Source: Vandiemenella viatica (Eukaryota > Arthropoda > Insecta > Orthoptera > Morabidae). Taken from it: a stretch of 64,000 nt of DNA. The position numbers and the translations under genes are program-made. The stretch is taken from NCBI GenBank assembly GCA_031002005.1, contig JARYHS010008074.1:176042494-176106493 (forward strand), read 5' to 3'. The notes below the pieces were generated by a model. It ran no database searches. It was not told where the DNA came from and saw only the letters and a list, made by a program, of their open reading frames with translations. Every line of letters starts with the position of its first letter. Position 1 is the stretch's first letter. Below, in pieces: positions 33,303 through 45,105 of the stretch.

Positions 33303-35465
33303 ATAATGAATACTTGTTCTGATTCCAGGGTGAACATAACACTGGGAACGCTTACGCTCCTTAACCAATGCTTTTCCATATAAACTCTGACTAGTGATTC
33401 GAAAGTGCATGCGGAACTCCACCTCTATCAATGACTCTCTCTGGACCTTGTAATGGGTGGCAGATTTTAACCTTTCTCTTTATGAATTTCCTGAGCCAAA
33501 ACAAAAAAGTCAACAGAATATAACCCTTGGAGGCGGGGTGCCGATTATGCTATGGAAGCCAATGCACGCTGAGCTGGGGTTCGCCTGGCAGCTCGAGGCT
33601 GGCGGATGACGCAGCGTGTGTTGTCTTGGCCTCTCGCGGTCTTTTTGCCGGTGTTTGCTGTCAGTGTTGCCGTTTCCCAAATGATGGCCGCCGTTTGTCA
33701 GATGGGCCGCCCCTATTCACAGCGCGCCCGGAACAACAAAACCGGGGGCCGAGAGCCTTTGTCCGGACGCACAAAGCGCACAAAGGACCATGTGTGAATA
33801 GTTTCTGAATCGGCAATAATGGCGGATAATGCCGGCTGGACCTCTGCCACCCGGGGCGCGCCCGCCGCGTGTTTTAACAGTATGCGGCAGACAGCTCCGA
33901 GGGGCAGCAATTACCCCTGTGTGAGCCTTTACCGTGGTCGCTAAGTGGGACCCCGCACCCCGTAATCACTGTCCGCTCCGTTCAAAGGGTGCAACCGACG
34001 TTCCGCCGCCCTCAGAAATATCGCGCCTTCTAACGACGTGGGCGTCACCAAGCACACTGTGTCTGAATGTTTCCGTTACCAGCGCTAGGGGACGATGAAA
34101 AACGTTCTCGCCTGTTTTTAGTCTGAGTCTTGAAGACTACATGGTGTGATATACACTAATTGACACTAAACATAGGGGAACGGTGGATAGCTATCAGTCA
34201 ACCTAAGACTAATCGGCACACATGTGAAACGAAATAATTAGCCATCTCTCACGCAATTTATTGTAACATATACCCGTATAAAATAATGTTTTATAGGATG
34301 GGGGGTTGGGATCAGGGACATTCGACTAGGGTTTTCGATTAATGTATTAGTCTGGCTATACACGTAAGTGATGATTAAATGAAGCTCCCAAATCCGACAG
34401 ATACGGTGATATGAGATCGAGTATAAAATCTGACGACGAAATTACGATGAATGTATGTAAGGACCAGAGGTAACTGACAGCATAGACGAACCCATCTTGA
34501 GGAATTGACGTTAAGAGCAACTTTGTTTGTGTTAAGAGGACAACCCCGAGTGTGGGTCACCGATATAGAAACAAGGAGATCACACACCTCAGTCTCACAA
34601 AGGTCTAGACTGACTTCACCACTCAAATACCGACACCAACAGGAAACGAAACCACTGTAATGGGTAATCGTAGTAAGCAAAGTTTAAATGAAATTCACAA
34701 TACTTCAAAAGAAACGACACCTCATGAACGAATGAAAACTGACTGTTTTTTTGAAGATCTATAGATATCGCCCGATGGAAAAGGGATCCAACCTCAAGGC
34801 CTGTGAAGTCGATTTTCTTCTAAGTCAGTGGAGTAGTTAGGCAAACGCCTAGACACGTGTCTCTTTATTTTCGATAAAGAATAGCCGTTTCATCAAAAAT
34901 GGTGACCCACACTTTGTGTTGTCCGCTTATTAGTTACGCAAATCCAGAAGGAGTCCTAACTACGATCTCCAAGGAAGATCATAGCGAGGCTACCCATTTA
35001 GACGACTGACTGCAAACTTAGATCCCTAAATAACTCATTCTGACATCGGTAATGATGCTACAGATGTAGCAGGATTTGTAAAAATGGGGTATTCAGTTTT
35101 AAATTACAGTTTCATTCTGCGCCTGATAAAACAAACGATTCTGAAGTTGGTAATACCACCTGGTGCAAGGGAGCCACTAATAACGGCTTTCAGTAACCAG
35201 CGAGATCTGAGAGACAACAGTGAAATGGATCTCCCCTCGAATGTCGAACGAAGCTTTATTTATAAACTTACTACAAATTAATTCAATACTGAATTAAATT
35301 TCAATGGAGCACAAGTACCAGTGTCAATTTTCCTGGTCACCTATTTACCCTCTTTATTATTATTATTTTAATCCTAAACTCTTTCATGACTCTAAATTCT
35401 CCCCTTCCTCCCCGCATATCTTTGCTCTTCATTTCAAAGGACACAGCTTCAATCCAGCAATTCTA
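33303..35465. other. Unassigned sequence around a GC-rich island
   Basis: Apart from the island at 33530-34010, no gene or repeat is recognised. The 101-codon minus frame at 34375-34680 shows no known similarity. Confidence 0.35.
33530..34010. promoter_or_regulatory. GC-rich non-coding island 5 (largest)
   Basis: Roughly 480 bp of GC-rich unique sequence. It contains GACGCACAAAGCGCACAAAG (near 33766; two ACAAAG cores 10 bp apart, one helical turn), AATAATGGCGGATAATGCCG (near 33815) and AACGGCGGCC-like words. Open frames of 63-93 codons overlap on both strands with no family resemblance. It is the best candidate in the window for a conserved enhancer or a CpG-island-like promoter, but no adjoining first exon is evident. 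Confidence 0.4.
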
Positions 35466-35469
35466 ATTA

Positions 35470-35622
35470 TTTCGGTTTTCCATGGTTTCCCTGATTCACT
35501 CCAGGTGAATGACGGGGTGGTCCCGTGCCCAGGCCGAATTTCCTTCTCGGCTCTTGTTCCCAATCCTCTGCTAGTTATAATGACCTCCACATCGAAAGAC
35601 GTGAGTAAAAAGAAAGACTTTC
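35470..35622 (+). repeat. tRNA-derived SINE, headless copy
   Basis: Begins within the body (TTTCGGTTTTCCATGGTTTC) and runs to a decayed end (AATGACCTCCACATCGAAAG). The tRNA-like head is missing, consistent with 5' truncation. Confidence 0.75.
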
Positions 35623-35624
35623 GT

Positions 35625-38296
35625 ATCCAGTTTCACATAAAAGATGTTGGTCTGGAATGATCAGTAGCTACCAGCTAGTTAACAATGGAAGAATAATGTT
35701 GCAGATCCTACATTACATTTTTAGCGTAATATTACTTTAACTCTACAAATTTTATAGTGATGATGTTACCTTAACATCTGAATAACACCCACCTACCACA
35801 CTATCGATTTCGTTTCGTTTTTAACGAAAAAATAAAATGAAATTAAAAAATAAATCAAAGAGAAGTTTTTGTGTGGGAAAGTTGCAAAATTCACGAGAAG
35901 ACAAGACCAGGTAAGTTTCGGGGATGTTAAAAAATCATAACCTATCCTGAAATCTCTTTATTGGTTACAGTCTCTTGTACTTTACTTCTTTTCTGAAGAC
36001 AAGGGTTTTTTATTTTATTTTTACATGAAATTTGGATCGATTAGTGTAATTTCCTTCAGAAAGTAAAAAAAAAAAAAAAAAAAAAAAATTGTAGCCGACC
36101 AACTAGCCTACAATGATTGTGTGTAATGATAACTCATGGTTTTATTCCTGGTTCGTCGATTTCCAAGCGATGTGTTTCTGATCAACAAGCTCAGTACCAA
36201 TTATTCAAAAAAAATTTCAGTAGTTCTTCAAGCAAGATACATATTGAACGTTCTTTGTAAATTTTGTTTGCAATATAATATCATACCGCATATTTTTGTT
36301 CGTTGATTAACTTCTATACGTACCGCTGTACATTATCTTCGAGGATTGTACGGCCATGTTTAAATTCAGCAGTCTAACTTACTACATTATTTTTTAACTG
36401 TTTTTGTGTTTACCATTTCTTCTACTTAAATGAATCTCCTTTCCTGCTTGTGTAAATGATTGGATGGTGGTTTGACTTCAAGAACACCTCAACGTCGAAA
36501 ATATTAATATGCATCGGATGTGACATTGAGGACAGGAGATTCGACTTTTGAGTGGAATGATTTCGACAGTTGGAAACAGTACTTTTGATACTAGTCTAGA
36601 CAGTTTCAAGTCCTAATGCATTGTACATAACAGAGTGGTAAGTTCTATTTAGGTTACTACTCCAATCAGTGTTACGAACATTCGCAACTTCTATTCAGTG
36701 ACAATTGTAAAATTTATTAATGTTTCCATAAAACGGTACAAAGTTCCAGCAAGAATGTATGATATAAAGTAAATGAATATCATACAAGTCAAAATTTATC
36801 AGTATAACTGAATCTTTCGTGACTAAGAATCAATTTTCAAGATTTATTTAATTTTCGGTGAGTGTTTTGTATTTTTATGAGATACACTTCTTTTATTTGT
36901 GGTTATTGTGTTTCTAAATTCAGCACCGAACAACCCACAGCGTGTATCTAAACCGTATCGATGCAATTCTGGATGGAATGATGGTAAAGGTAAACTATTG
37001 TAATACTTGAGCTTCAAATACATAGATAAATTCAGTTTTTGTTGACGAAATTTGTCTAAATCATTGAGAAATAATAGACTGTAATTACTTGTGATGATGA
37101 CGCCTATAGATTAAAATACAAAGCTACTTGAAAAATGACAAAAATGAAGCAAATTAATCAATATATTTCAGATTCCACGTTAAACTGTAAGTCATAGAGG
37201 AAAGGAATTGGCCGTCGTACCTCTGACACAACGTTTTAGTATGCCTCCATCGGGAGGATACATCCAATTTTCGGGTTGTGGACTAACTAATGTTTTTAAA
37301 TTTAAAATATGAACACAGTATGACAATTTTAGAAATTTTATTACAAATCTACCGTTATTTATATACGATCATTAAATGATAAATACGAAAAAAAATATTA
37401 AGTTGGGGCTGATAAATCATGGACGACAAGGTGTACATCAGGATGCTGAGAGTTCAGTTATTGTACAAACTCCACGATCAAGGATATTCGCTTAGAGAGG
37501 GGATGTCTACAGACTAAACTTTCTCGTGTTCTTCAAAAGAGGCATTCATCAAAGTAATTTATTCAGCTACAGGTCAAGCCAAGTGCTGTTTCACACGCTG
37601 AAGAGGTCGAATGAAAGATGACTGGCCACTTCGCGATGGTCTGAATGACAGGGGCGTAACCGACTATAAACCTCACCCACTTCAGTTTTTGACAGCACGT
37701 GGCGTAAACACTGCAACTTATTATTGATACTAAAATCAGCGTGTATAGCGTAAGAGGTTATGCGATACGTCTTAAGATACGAGGCTATCTTGACGCTACA
37801 TAACCTGGGACACGTGATCTACGTTATCATCCGTTCAGAAAGAGTAACATTCTTGTAACTAATTGCATTCTTATATTCTTCGTTTTTTTCGGGTTCCATT
37901 CGATACATTTGTTTTGTAAATAACTTTCAGACAGAAAACAATTAGAATCTATAGTGGCTGCCGTGTGTTATTATTGCCAAGTTTAATGATTTTTTTTTAT
38001 TGGCATCAATAAAATATTGTCAGACTAACTCTAACAAACAAACAATACCTAAAAAAAAAGCCAATAACTGAACAGAATTAACAGTGAACTAAATATTAAG
38101 TTATAGAGGAGGTAATAAGATAAATGTGCTTTTATTATGAGGAAAATAAAGTTGCAGCCGACGGGTGATACAAGGTTAATAACAAAAGATCAGCTCTGTT
38201 TAAAAATGCTGTCTTCAAAATTGGAAAACATTTAGCATAAACACTTGAAGAGAATATGAAATAAACTATACGTGTGCCAGCAGAAAAGGTTCCCCC
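35625..38296. other. Long unassigned AT-rich stretch
   Basis: Nothing recognisable except an A run of 24 at 36065-36088. No open frame has known similarity. Confidence 0.4.
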
Positions 38297-38534
38297 CCCC
38301 CTTTTCTGCCCTTGCGCCTCGTTGACGTAGAAGTTTACAGGCGAAAAAAGTCTTGAGGCAGGGAATGGGAAGGAATTCGGCCATGGCCTGTTTTGGAGGA
38401 ACTGTCCCGGCATACGCCTGGAGTAATTTGGGTTAATAATGAAAAACCCACATTTGTATAGCGTGACGGGGATTAGAACCCGCGTTCTCGTGAATGCGAG
38501 GCCAGAATGTTACTGTTCACCAGCCACGCTCGGT
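38297..38534 (-). repeat. tRNA-derived SINE, full-length diverged copy
   Basis: Minus copy: type A end complement (GCGCCTCGTTGACGTAG), body, box B complement GGGGATTAGAACCCGCG and head complement CAGCCACGCTCGGT at 38521-38534. Confidence 0.85.
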
Positions 38535-39548
38535 ACAAAGTAAGAAACTAAAGAATTTGCTGAAAATTATTAAGAACGCACATTAGTGTTTGTGACTGTG
38601 TAGAAATTAGCACATGTTTGGAAGGGGTTGAGGATTGTCTCAAATAATTCATGGACGTAACGGTACAGCGGGAAAAAGAAACATCTGAGTACTGGAACTT
38701 CAAGAAGGGTGTTACTAAACTTCCTTTTTACAGTATAATTTGAATTGCATTAAAAAGGTTTTGGAGAATTAAGACTATTTGGTATAAGGCCTCATCAAAG
38801 ATTATATATATATATATATATATTTCAACCAGGAGTGGATTCGATTTAACGGTAAATGTTTCAATAGTTTTGTCCTACTTTTAATTGTTTTCAGGGTTTG
38901 GGTGTTAAGGCTTTTGTGGTAATAAATTAATGCGTTAGTAGGCAGGTGTTGGTGCGCCCTGATTTGCCCGTGCCCCTCGTTGTATTGTCTACAGAACATC
39001 CCGAGCTTGCAGCACTGATCCCCGATGTTTCTGCGCCGGTTCCCGCGAAGTGTTGCGGGGTAATCCCCGGAGGCGAGTCGACCCTCACCAGCTACCCACT
39101 CACCCCGCTAATCCTGTTTGCTGGAGACTGCTTGTTCCGTCCATGTTAGCTACACATCGGTGTCATAAATCCTGATCTCTCTTGTTTTAGTGCTTAAACG
39201 TAACAGACCATAACGTTATCTCACAGCGAGGAAAGCTGGTTTGTTAGATATGACTAGGCGAATACGATGGGAAGTTCATCAGTTTGTTTTATTGGAACGA
39301 CAAGATAAAATAATATCAGTCACAGTTTATCGTTAAACATGTATGGAAGAAGATCCAGTTTCTATTCGTTTTCAAAACTAAGTTTTGTATCACATTTAAA
39401 ATTTAAAAAATTCTGTTATAAATCACTATTTTTATGCTGTTACTTCTAAAAAATATCTGATCAAATTTCCGGGACTAGTATAAAGAAAATCATTCACGAA
39501 ACTGCAGTTTGCTGTCTTAATAATTTCCTTCTTGATCGAAGCTATCAG
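38535..39548. other. Unassigned sequence with TA microsatellite and GC-rich island
   Basis: Contains a short (TA)n tract near 38802-38822 and the GC island at 38945-39150. No gene recognised. Confidence 0.4.
38945..39150. promoter_or_regulatory. GC-rich non-coding island 6
   Basis: About 200 bp of GC-rich unique sequence (for example CCCGCGAAGTGTTGCGGGGT near 39042, a short hairpin) ending in CCCGCTAATCCTGTTTGCTG, with a TAATCC core typical of Bicoid/Otx-type homeodomains. A 67-codon open frame crosses it with no known similarity. Regulatory role is inferred only. Confidence 0.28.
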
Positions 39549-39810
39549 TAGGGCCGCATTTAGACTTTGTGGGCCCGTAGGCTATACATGTAGCGCGCCC
39601 CCCCCCCCCCTGTCAGCAACGGTCCCTCCGATAGTGGGCTGCCTCCAACTATCGATGCTTCAATTCGAAATTCGGCCCAAAAAAGTTATGGGCGACCTTT
39701 TCTTTGGGAGTTGTGGTGCGGGCCCCCTCTTTGTGGTGCGGGCCCCCCTTTGTAGTGCGGGCCCCCCTTAGTGCTACAGCCTAGGTAGCCCATGCTTTAA
39801 TGCGGCCCTG
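39549..39810. mobile_element. hAT-type MITE, 262 bp, with 8-bp duplication
   Basis: Ends TAGGGCCGCATTTA and the complement of TAATGCGGCCCTG are inverted. An exact 8-bp repeat GCTATCAG lies at 39541-39548 and 39811-39818. The interior has a C run and a three-unit GTGCGGGCCCCCCTTTGT-like repeat at 39712-39770. It cannot encode a transposase. Ends resemble those of the element at 49.27 kb. Confidence 0.92.
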
Positions 39811-39818
39811 GCTATCAG

Positions 39819-40699
39819 TGCATTCACTTTCCTTAACTGACTTAGTGAAACCTCTTCCTAAAGTGAGTATCAACTTGGGTCAGATGTCTAACATTCTCCC
39901 TGCTCCTACTACCTTGCTTATGAGTTTTCAATTTGGAGTGACAATAGCCCAGCGGATAATTAAGCGATGTGTATTGGAAATGCCGTGATTTCGAATATTT
40001 GAATTACTTTAGTTAAATTAGACGTCACTTTTCCTTATTTTTATCTAAAACATACTTTTCTATTCGTCATATGTGTTTTCCTGTGACTTCAAACATAAAA
40101 ACGACAAAAGGAATTCTCATAGACGACAAAACTTAGGTCTATATCTTTTACAACTTGAATCTGGAGACAACATTTTGCCCACTTATAGCTGAGTGCTGCT
40201 AGGAGGTACGATAGTTACCAACGCCCAGAATTGGGAAAGACGAATGAAAATTTGGCTATCGCTGTTTTAATATATGAATGCAGACAACCTTTATGTTGGT
40301 CATCAGTAGGTAGCAATGCGATTAACGGTGGTAGAGCACCACATTAAGCTTGTAACGGAAGTCATATTTGCAGGGCGGATGCTGATGTTCAGTGCTCGAT
40401 ATCTGCGGATGCAGATGTTTTGCGGAAGCGGATGTGGAAAAATAATTTTATAATTGTTTATATTTTATCAAAAATAAATTTAAATTCAAAATAAGTAGGC
40501 CTATATATTTTATGTCAAATTCCACCCTTTTCACTATTTTCATATAATACTGCCATAATGATTTATTTTTTTACCTCATCTTTCAACAACAAAAAGTGGG
40601 ATGATTTCAAAAGTGAATTAAATTATTTACATAACTATGCACGCATCTAAAAACCAACCCTCAAGCATAAGACTACGCCACCGCAGATCTCCGGGTTCG

Positions 40700-40700
<1 letters not shown>
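39819..40700. other. Unassigned sequence, possibly part of an older transposon
   Basis: No gene seen. GCGGATGCTGATGTTCAG and GCGGATGCAGATGTTTTGCG near 40375-40425, and ATCCGCAATAAAAATTGCGG near 41525, could be sub-terminal repeats of a decayed element spanning the SINE at 40.74 kb, but no exact ends were found. Confidence 0.3.
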
Positions 40701-40739
<39 letters not shown>

Positions 40740-40742
<3 letters not shown>

Positions 40743-40965
40743 TATGACTATACGCCTCGTCGACGTCGAAACATTAGTCTTGAAAGGATCGGGGTTAGGA
40801 ACGGGAAGGAAGTCGTACATGACCTGTTAAACGATATATTTGCCTGGAATGATTTGGGGAAACCATGGAAAACACAAATCAGGATGCCCGAATGGGGATT
40901 CGAACCCGCGTCCTCCCGAATGCGAGGCCAGAACGTTGACGCTCACCCTCCACATTCAGTTCGGC
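40740..40965 (-). repeat. tRNA-derived SINE, full-length copy with 39-nt T run, tail type A
   Basis: Minus copy preceded by a T run at 40701-40739 (its A-tail), then CGCCTCGTCGACGTCGAAAC, the body and box B complement GGGGATTCGAACCCGCG. The long uninterrupted tail suggests a younger insertion, although the head end is diverged. Confidence 0.88.
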
Positions 40966-41577
40966 GCTCGCCACCCGCCATTCCACCGCTCTAGTGGTGC
41001 ATTCACAGTACAACTTGTAAGACCTACAATGATCAGATTTTCGATAAAGATATCTTGCTGGGCCGTGAAAGGGGTTACAGGATTACATGCAGGACGTGTT
41101 GGATGTTGTTGGACTCCTAGGCAACCAAAAAGTGTCCTTGCTGTCAAAAAAGTTATGGATATTGGAGGAAACATCCTACGAGTGTGCAATAAGAACAAAT
41201 GGTGTTGCCGCGAGAAAGTATAAGTAGAAAGGATTGCTTGGGACATTTTGTTGTACCCCTTCTATTAACGTGAATGGATGAGCACATCCTACAGTAGTTC
41301 TACCCGAATGTCCTATAAGTTGGACAGTGAATAGGCCGCTTTGCTTTATATACAAGTTCAAACTTGAAAATTCGTCGCTTAGGTAAATAACACCGTTCTG
41401 GTCATTGTTGTTTTTATTGCAGAAAACAACCACTTCGTTGTTAGCTAATCGAAGATGCGCAGAATGACGTATAAAGAGAATAGAATAATATAAACTGCAA
41501 TACAAACGAATCATCCGCTATACATCCGCAATAAAAATTGCGGATCCGGAAGCAAAAGTTCAGCGGTTGCGTTGTCC

Positions 41578-41608
<31 letters not shown>

Positions 41609-42486
41609 TTTAAAAAAAAAAAAAGTGGCGTGCAAACTGTGGGTTCTGGCCAATTTATACCACGAGAAGAAAGTCCATATGACAACAGGACGAATAGGTC
41701 TGCCGAGCATGTGACGAAAGTTTTATTTGGAAATTATAATCAATTTTTCCAGTTCGAGCGTTGTCTCACTTCCGACATAGCTACATGAGATAGTTCCTTC
41801 AGCTGTAAAGCTCAAGCAAACAGAACACAATAAATCTTAACAATGACTAAAAACATTTTGGGATAATGTAATGGAACTAATGCTCTATGTTTATTAATAG
41901 AATACTAGTGTAAGCCCATGACCGTTTTTTGCGTATCGTCACGGGGATAGAATAGTTCCAGTTTTGAAGGTTAAGGATTATGACAGGTTGACGCGATCAG
42001 CCCAAATACGAACTTGACCTGTGAAGAATTCACAAGTATTAATAGACGTCTTAAACACGGATAGAGACGATCGCTCTGTAGTATAATTGTTTCAAAGGTC
42101 GTGGTTCTAGACTCGAACTTAATGAAATATAAAATTGACTTGTATTTGACCCTAAAAGATCAGTCTGCAAAATTTGAAGAATTTTTTTTAAAGGGATAGC
42201 GCAATTCCCTCAAAGGCATCATTTTTTTTTATTGAGGCCGCGTAAACAATCAATGTAACATTTGGTCATAGTGTCTGTAAAGGCTAGAGAACTTAATACA
42301 AATTCCAGATTATTAAATAGTTGAGCAACTCCGAATGAATTGGCAGAATGCTCAATTCGGTAACATACCTAGTATTTGATTTTATGTCTACTTTAATTAA
42401 TCTATTAACTCGGGATCGACGTCGTTTATAGACTTTTTTAATAGCTCTCCTGTTCTTTATGGATTTAAAAAGATGTTATTTCTGTC
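40966..42486. other. Unassigned sequence
   Basis: No gene supported. Overlapping open frames of 90-127 codons at 40840-41710 lie on both strands and match nothing I recognise. A T run followed by an A run at about 41579-41625 could form a hairpin. Confidence 0.35.
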
Positions 42487-42567
42487 GTCCCCCCTCCCAT
42501 CCCCGTTGTTGAAATTTCGCCGGACCCCTCTCCCCTATTTCACCTCACGTAATTAATGGACGCCCCC
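42487..42567 (-). mobile_element. C/G-run MITE, copy E (right-end fragment)
   Basis: Carries CCCCCCTCCCATCCCC, GAAATTTCGCCGGACCCC and the right end CACGTAATTAATGGACGCCC, followed by TTT. The left part is missing. Confidence 0.65.
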
Positions 42568-42975
42568 TTTCGATCACTGTCATACTGCCCAGATGTTGTC
42601 ACTGAGCGGTAAACATAACGCACGTTAACCGCCAGAGTTCAGGGAAAATTATTCATTAGAAGAAGAACGTAAACTTTGTCGGCAAACCAAATTTGGGTTT
42701 GTTTCTCCGTCAGAAGGCGTGTTAGACCAGTGTGTCAAACTTTTTTCCCCACTGCTATCCATTGTGCAAAGTAGAATCAAAACCGTAGAGCGGTCGCAGT
42801 TCACACCGTATTCAAACAAAATTAAGCGAGTTTCTCAAAATACACGGAATGTGCAACGCAAGAGTACTTAAGTGATTGCGAAAGGACACGGACCACCGAC
42901 CACAATGGAAAGGACTGCACACACAGAAGATTAACAAGAGGTCCGATCACTCTGCACGAAGATGGGTTAGTTGAC
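42568..42975. other. Unassigned sequence
   Basis: Nothing recognised. Confidence 0.4.
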
Positions 42976-43225
42976 ACCGAGCGTTGTGGATGAGTGGTAA
43001 CGCTCTGGCCTCGCATTCGGGAGGACGCGAGTTTGAATACCCGTCAGCCATAGGGCCTACAGATTTAGGTTTACCATGTTTTTCCCTAAATCACCACAGG
43101 TGAATGCCGTGATGCTTACTTCAAAAGGCTATGGCCGAATTCCTTCCCTGACCTTGCTTCAAGTCCTTACCCTTCTCAAATAACATCCAAGTCGATGAGG
43201 ATTGAAGGCATTAGAAACGCCTCAA
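42976..43225 (+). repeat. tRNA-derived SINE, full-length copy
   Basis: Head ACCGAGCGTTGTGGATGAGT, box B GTTTGAATACCCGTC, the body, and a decayed type A tail (CAAGTCGATGAGGATTGAAG). Confidence 0.88.
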
Positions 43226-43962
43226 TTCTGGATCTTGTTATCTGAGCAGAATATTTACCTCGTTTTCTGTAAATTTTACTTTAATATATCAACTGTAAAT
43301 GTAATACGATGATAACTATAATAAGGGAGTGTAAAAGACAAGTGCAACTGAACTATAGGACCGCCCATGTTCTCATACGTCTTTGACCTCATTCGTAAGG
43401 TTATCTGTAGAAGCTGTATAATTGTTTCTGTTGGTTGGGTAGACCTATTGATTTGTAGGTGCACACAATACCTGCCTGCCGGGTGGTCCCAGCTGTGACT
43501 CAGAGGCGGCGCGAATCGCCTGCGAACAGCCAGCTGGACTCCAGTGCAGTGTCATCTCCTCGCTAGGGCCACAACGCTCCGCTCTCCGCCGCGATTAAAC
43601 CCATTGCCTCACACTTTACCTGTCTCCTTTGACATTGCATGAAACCAGGTGCGGGATTTAATCCGAAGGTATACTGGCGTTCCTTTTAATAATTGTGAAA
43701 AGATATATCAATATCCTCGCTGAACATTATAACTGTTTTCTAATCACACCAGATAATTAAAGGTTTTATTGATTAGAAAAATTTCTCTTAATGCATGTGA
43801 TTACTTGCGACCTGCAGTTTTATTCTTTTAATTGAATGAGATTATTCTGCTTGGCTAATTGTGCATTTCTGACGCTTTAGTTAAACAGTTGTTCTTTATC
43901 TATTCTATTCAACATAATACTTCATACCTGTTTCTGGATTTATTTGTGTATGTATATTCGTT
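43226..43962. other. Unassigned sequence around a GC-rich island
   Basis: No gene recognised apart from the island listed at 43475-43670. Confidence 0.4.
43475..43670. promoter_or_regulatory. GC-rich non-coding island 7
   Basis: A short GC-rich non-repetitive block with E-box-like CAGCTG words (near 43489 and 43531), GATTAAACCCATTGCC (near 43595) and CCTTTGACATTGCATGAAAC (near 43627; CCTTTGA matches a TCF core). It has no coding frame of note. Regulatory role is inferred. Confidence 0.3.
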
Positions 43963-44290
43963 GAGCGGCCGAATAGCTCAGGTGGTAGAACATCTGACTA
44001 CGGCCCTCATGACCACGGTTCGATCCCCGAAGAAGCCAAGGATTTTTCCTTGATGCTGAGCATTCGGTACGCGCCCCCCCACCCCTTCCGACCCAGGCCC
44101 ACTCAGCCTGCTATCAAATGGTTACCATAGGGAAATTACGCGGGAAGGTAAAGAAAAAGGGCCGGACCATATCGCCGGCCATGGCACTCTCACTATAGCA
44201 CCTACGTTCAGGAGATAGGAATGCGGAGCTGTGACTCTCCTAATCCTACCGGAATACGGCTTGAAAACTGTGAAAACCTAATGCCTTTAC
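43963..44290 (+). repeat. Second tRNA-derived SINE family, single copy
   Basis: Starts with an excellent tRNA-like promoter: A box TAGCTCAGGTGGTAGA at 43974-43989 and box B GGTTCGATCCC near 44018. The 5' and 3' sides of this tRNA-like part do not pair as an acceptor stem, so it is not a working tRNA gene. It continues into an unrelated body (CTGAGCATTCGGTACGCG, GGGCCGGACCATATCGCC, CGGAATACGGCTTGAAAA). Sequence and body differ from the abundant SINE family. No second copy was found in the window. Confidence 0.75.
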
Positions 44291-44439
44291 CCATGTATGT
44301 TGGTTTGGGCTAACTAGGACCACACTAGGAATCTGTTTGGCTTGAATTTGCTGTGGATGTGAACACATCAGTGATACAACTAGGGTTGTTAGCTCTAGAA
44401 GGGACCTACAGTTTAACGTGGAATCCAAATCACGGATTT

Positions 44440-44631
44440 ATTTATTTGCTTATAGTTTTATGCCTCGTCGACGTAGAGGGCAAACATACAGGAAACGGAA
44501 TTTGCCGATGGCCTTTTGAATTAACCATTCAGGTATTCACCTGGAATGCTTTGGCTGGGTGACGATTTCACTCTGCGTCCTCCTGAATGCAAGGCGAAAA
44601 TGTTAACGCTTACCAACCACGCTCGTCTGGG
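44440..44631 (-). repeat. tRNA-derived SINE, internally deleted copy, tail type A
   Basis: Minus copy with type A end complement (GCCTCGTCGACGTAGAGG), shortened body, damaged box B region (CGATTTCACTCTGCGTCC) and head complement ACCAACCACGCTCG. Confidence 0.78.
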
Positions 44632-44667
44632 TTTGAAGCCTGAAGCTTTACATATATGAGCTTAGGA

Positions 44668-45105
44668 CAGCGTTTCCAAAAGATAAAATAATAATAATAA
44701 TAAAAAATCTACCATTCACTAAATTTTATGGGGCCCAGTTATTTACGTCTGCACCCTACCTATTGTTATCGACACATACCGTGATCCCTTAATACCTATA
44801 TTTACATAAAGGTACATTAAAACGGCCATCAACTTAACCCTAAAAGCAAAGCCATTCCCTTTGGTTCCGACTGGAAACTTATTTAGCGAATAGACTATTA
44901 GGTATACTGACAGTGCAGACATATTCTTGAAATACAGTACCATGTTTTTGCTCGTCGTTGAAATATTTATGTCTTTCAGTTTGCTTATAGCTTGTACTAA
45001 CTTATATATTACGATATCCAATTTTTAATACTCTGCCTGCGGACCACCCTGTCCATTTTTTTCCGGATCAAAGATGGTCCCTGGACCTCAAGTTGAGAAG
45101 CGCTG
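44668..45105. mobile_element. hAT-type non-autonomous element, about 438 bp
   Basis: Left tip CAGCGTTTCCAAAAG and the complement of the right tip (CAGCGCTTCTCAACTTG) match. Flanks GCTTAGGA (44660-44667) and ACTTAGAA (45106-45113) agree at 6 of 8 positions, as expected for an aged 8-bp duplication. GCCTGCGGACCACC near the right end is shared with the border region at 20.4 kb. The 92-codon open frame inside has no clear transposase motif. Confidence 0.65.

Noticed and set aside
33527..33808. Protein-coding gene in GC island 5
   Set aside because: Several frames on both strands are open; no motif, no splice-linked partner exon and no known similarity.
34375..34680. 101-codon minus-strand frame as a receptor-like or transposase fragment
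   Set aside because: Hydrophobic character only; no conserved motif could be identified.
40840..41710. Small genes suggested by overlapping frames of 90-127 codons
   Set aside because: The first overlaps a SINE; the others lie on both strands with no recognisable domains.
43963..44040. Functional tRNA gene
   Set aside because: A and B boxes are excellent, but the two ends cannot form an acceptor stem and the sequence runs on into a SINE body.
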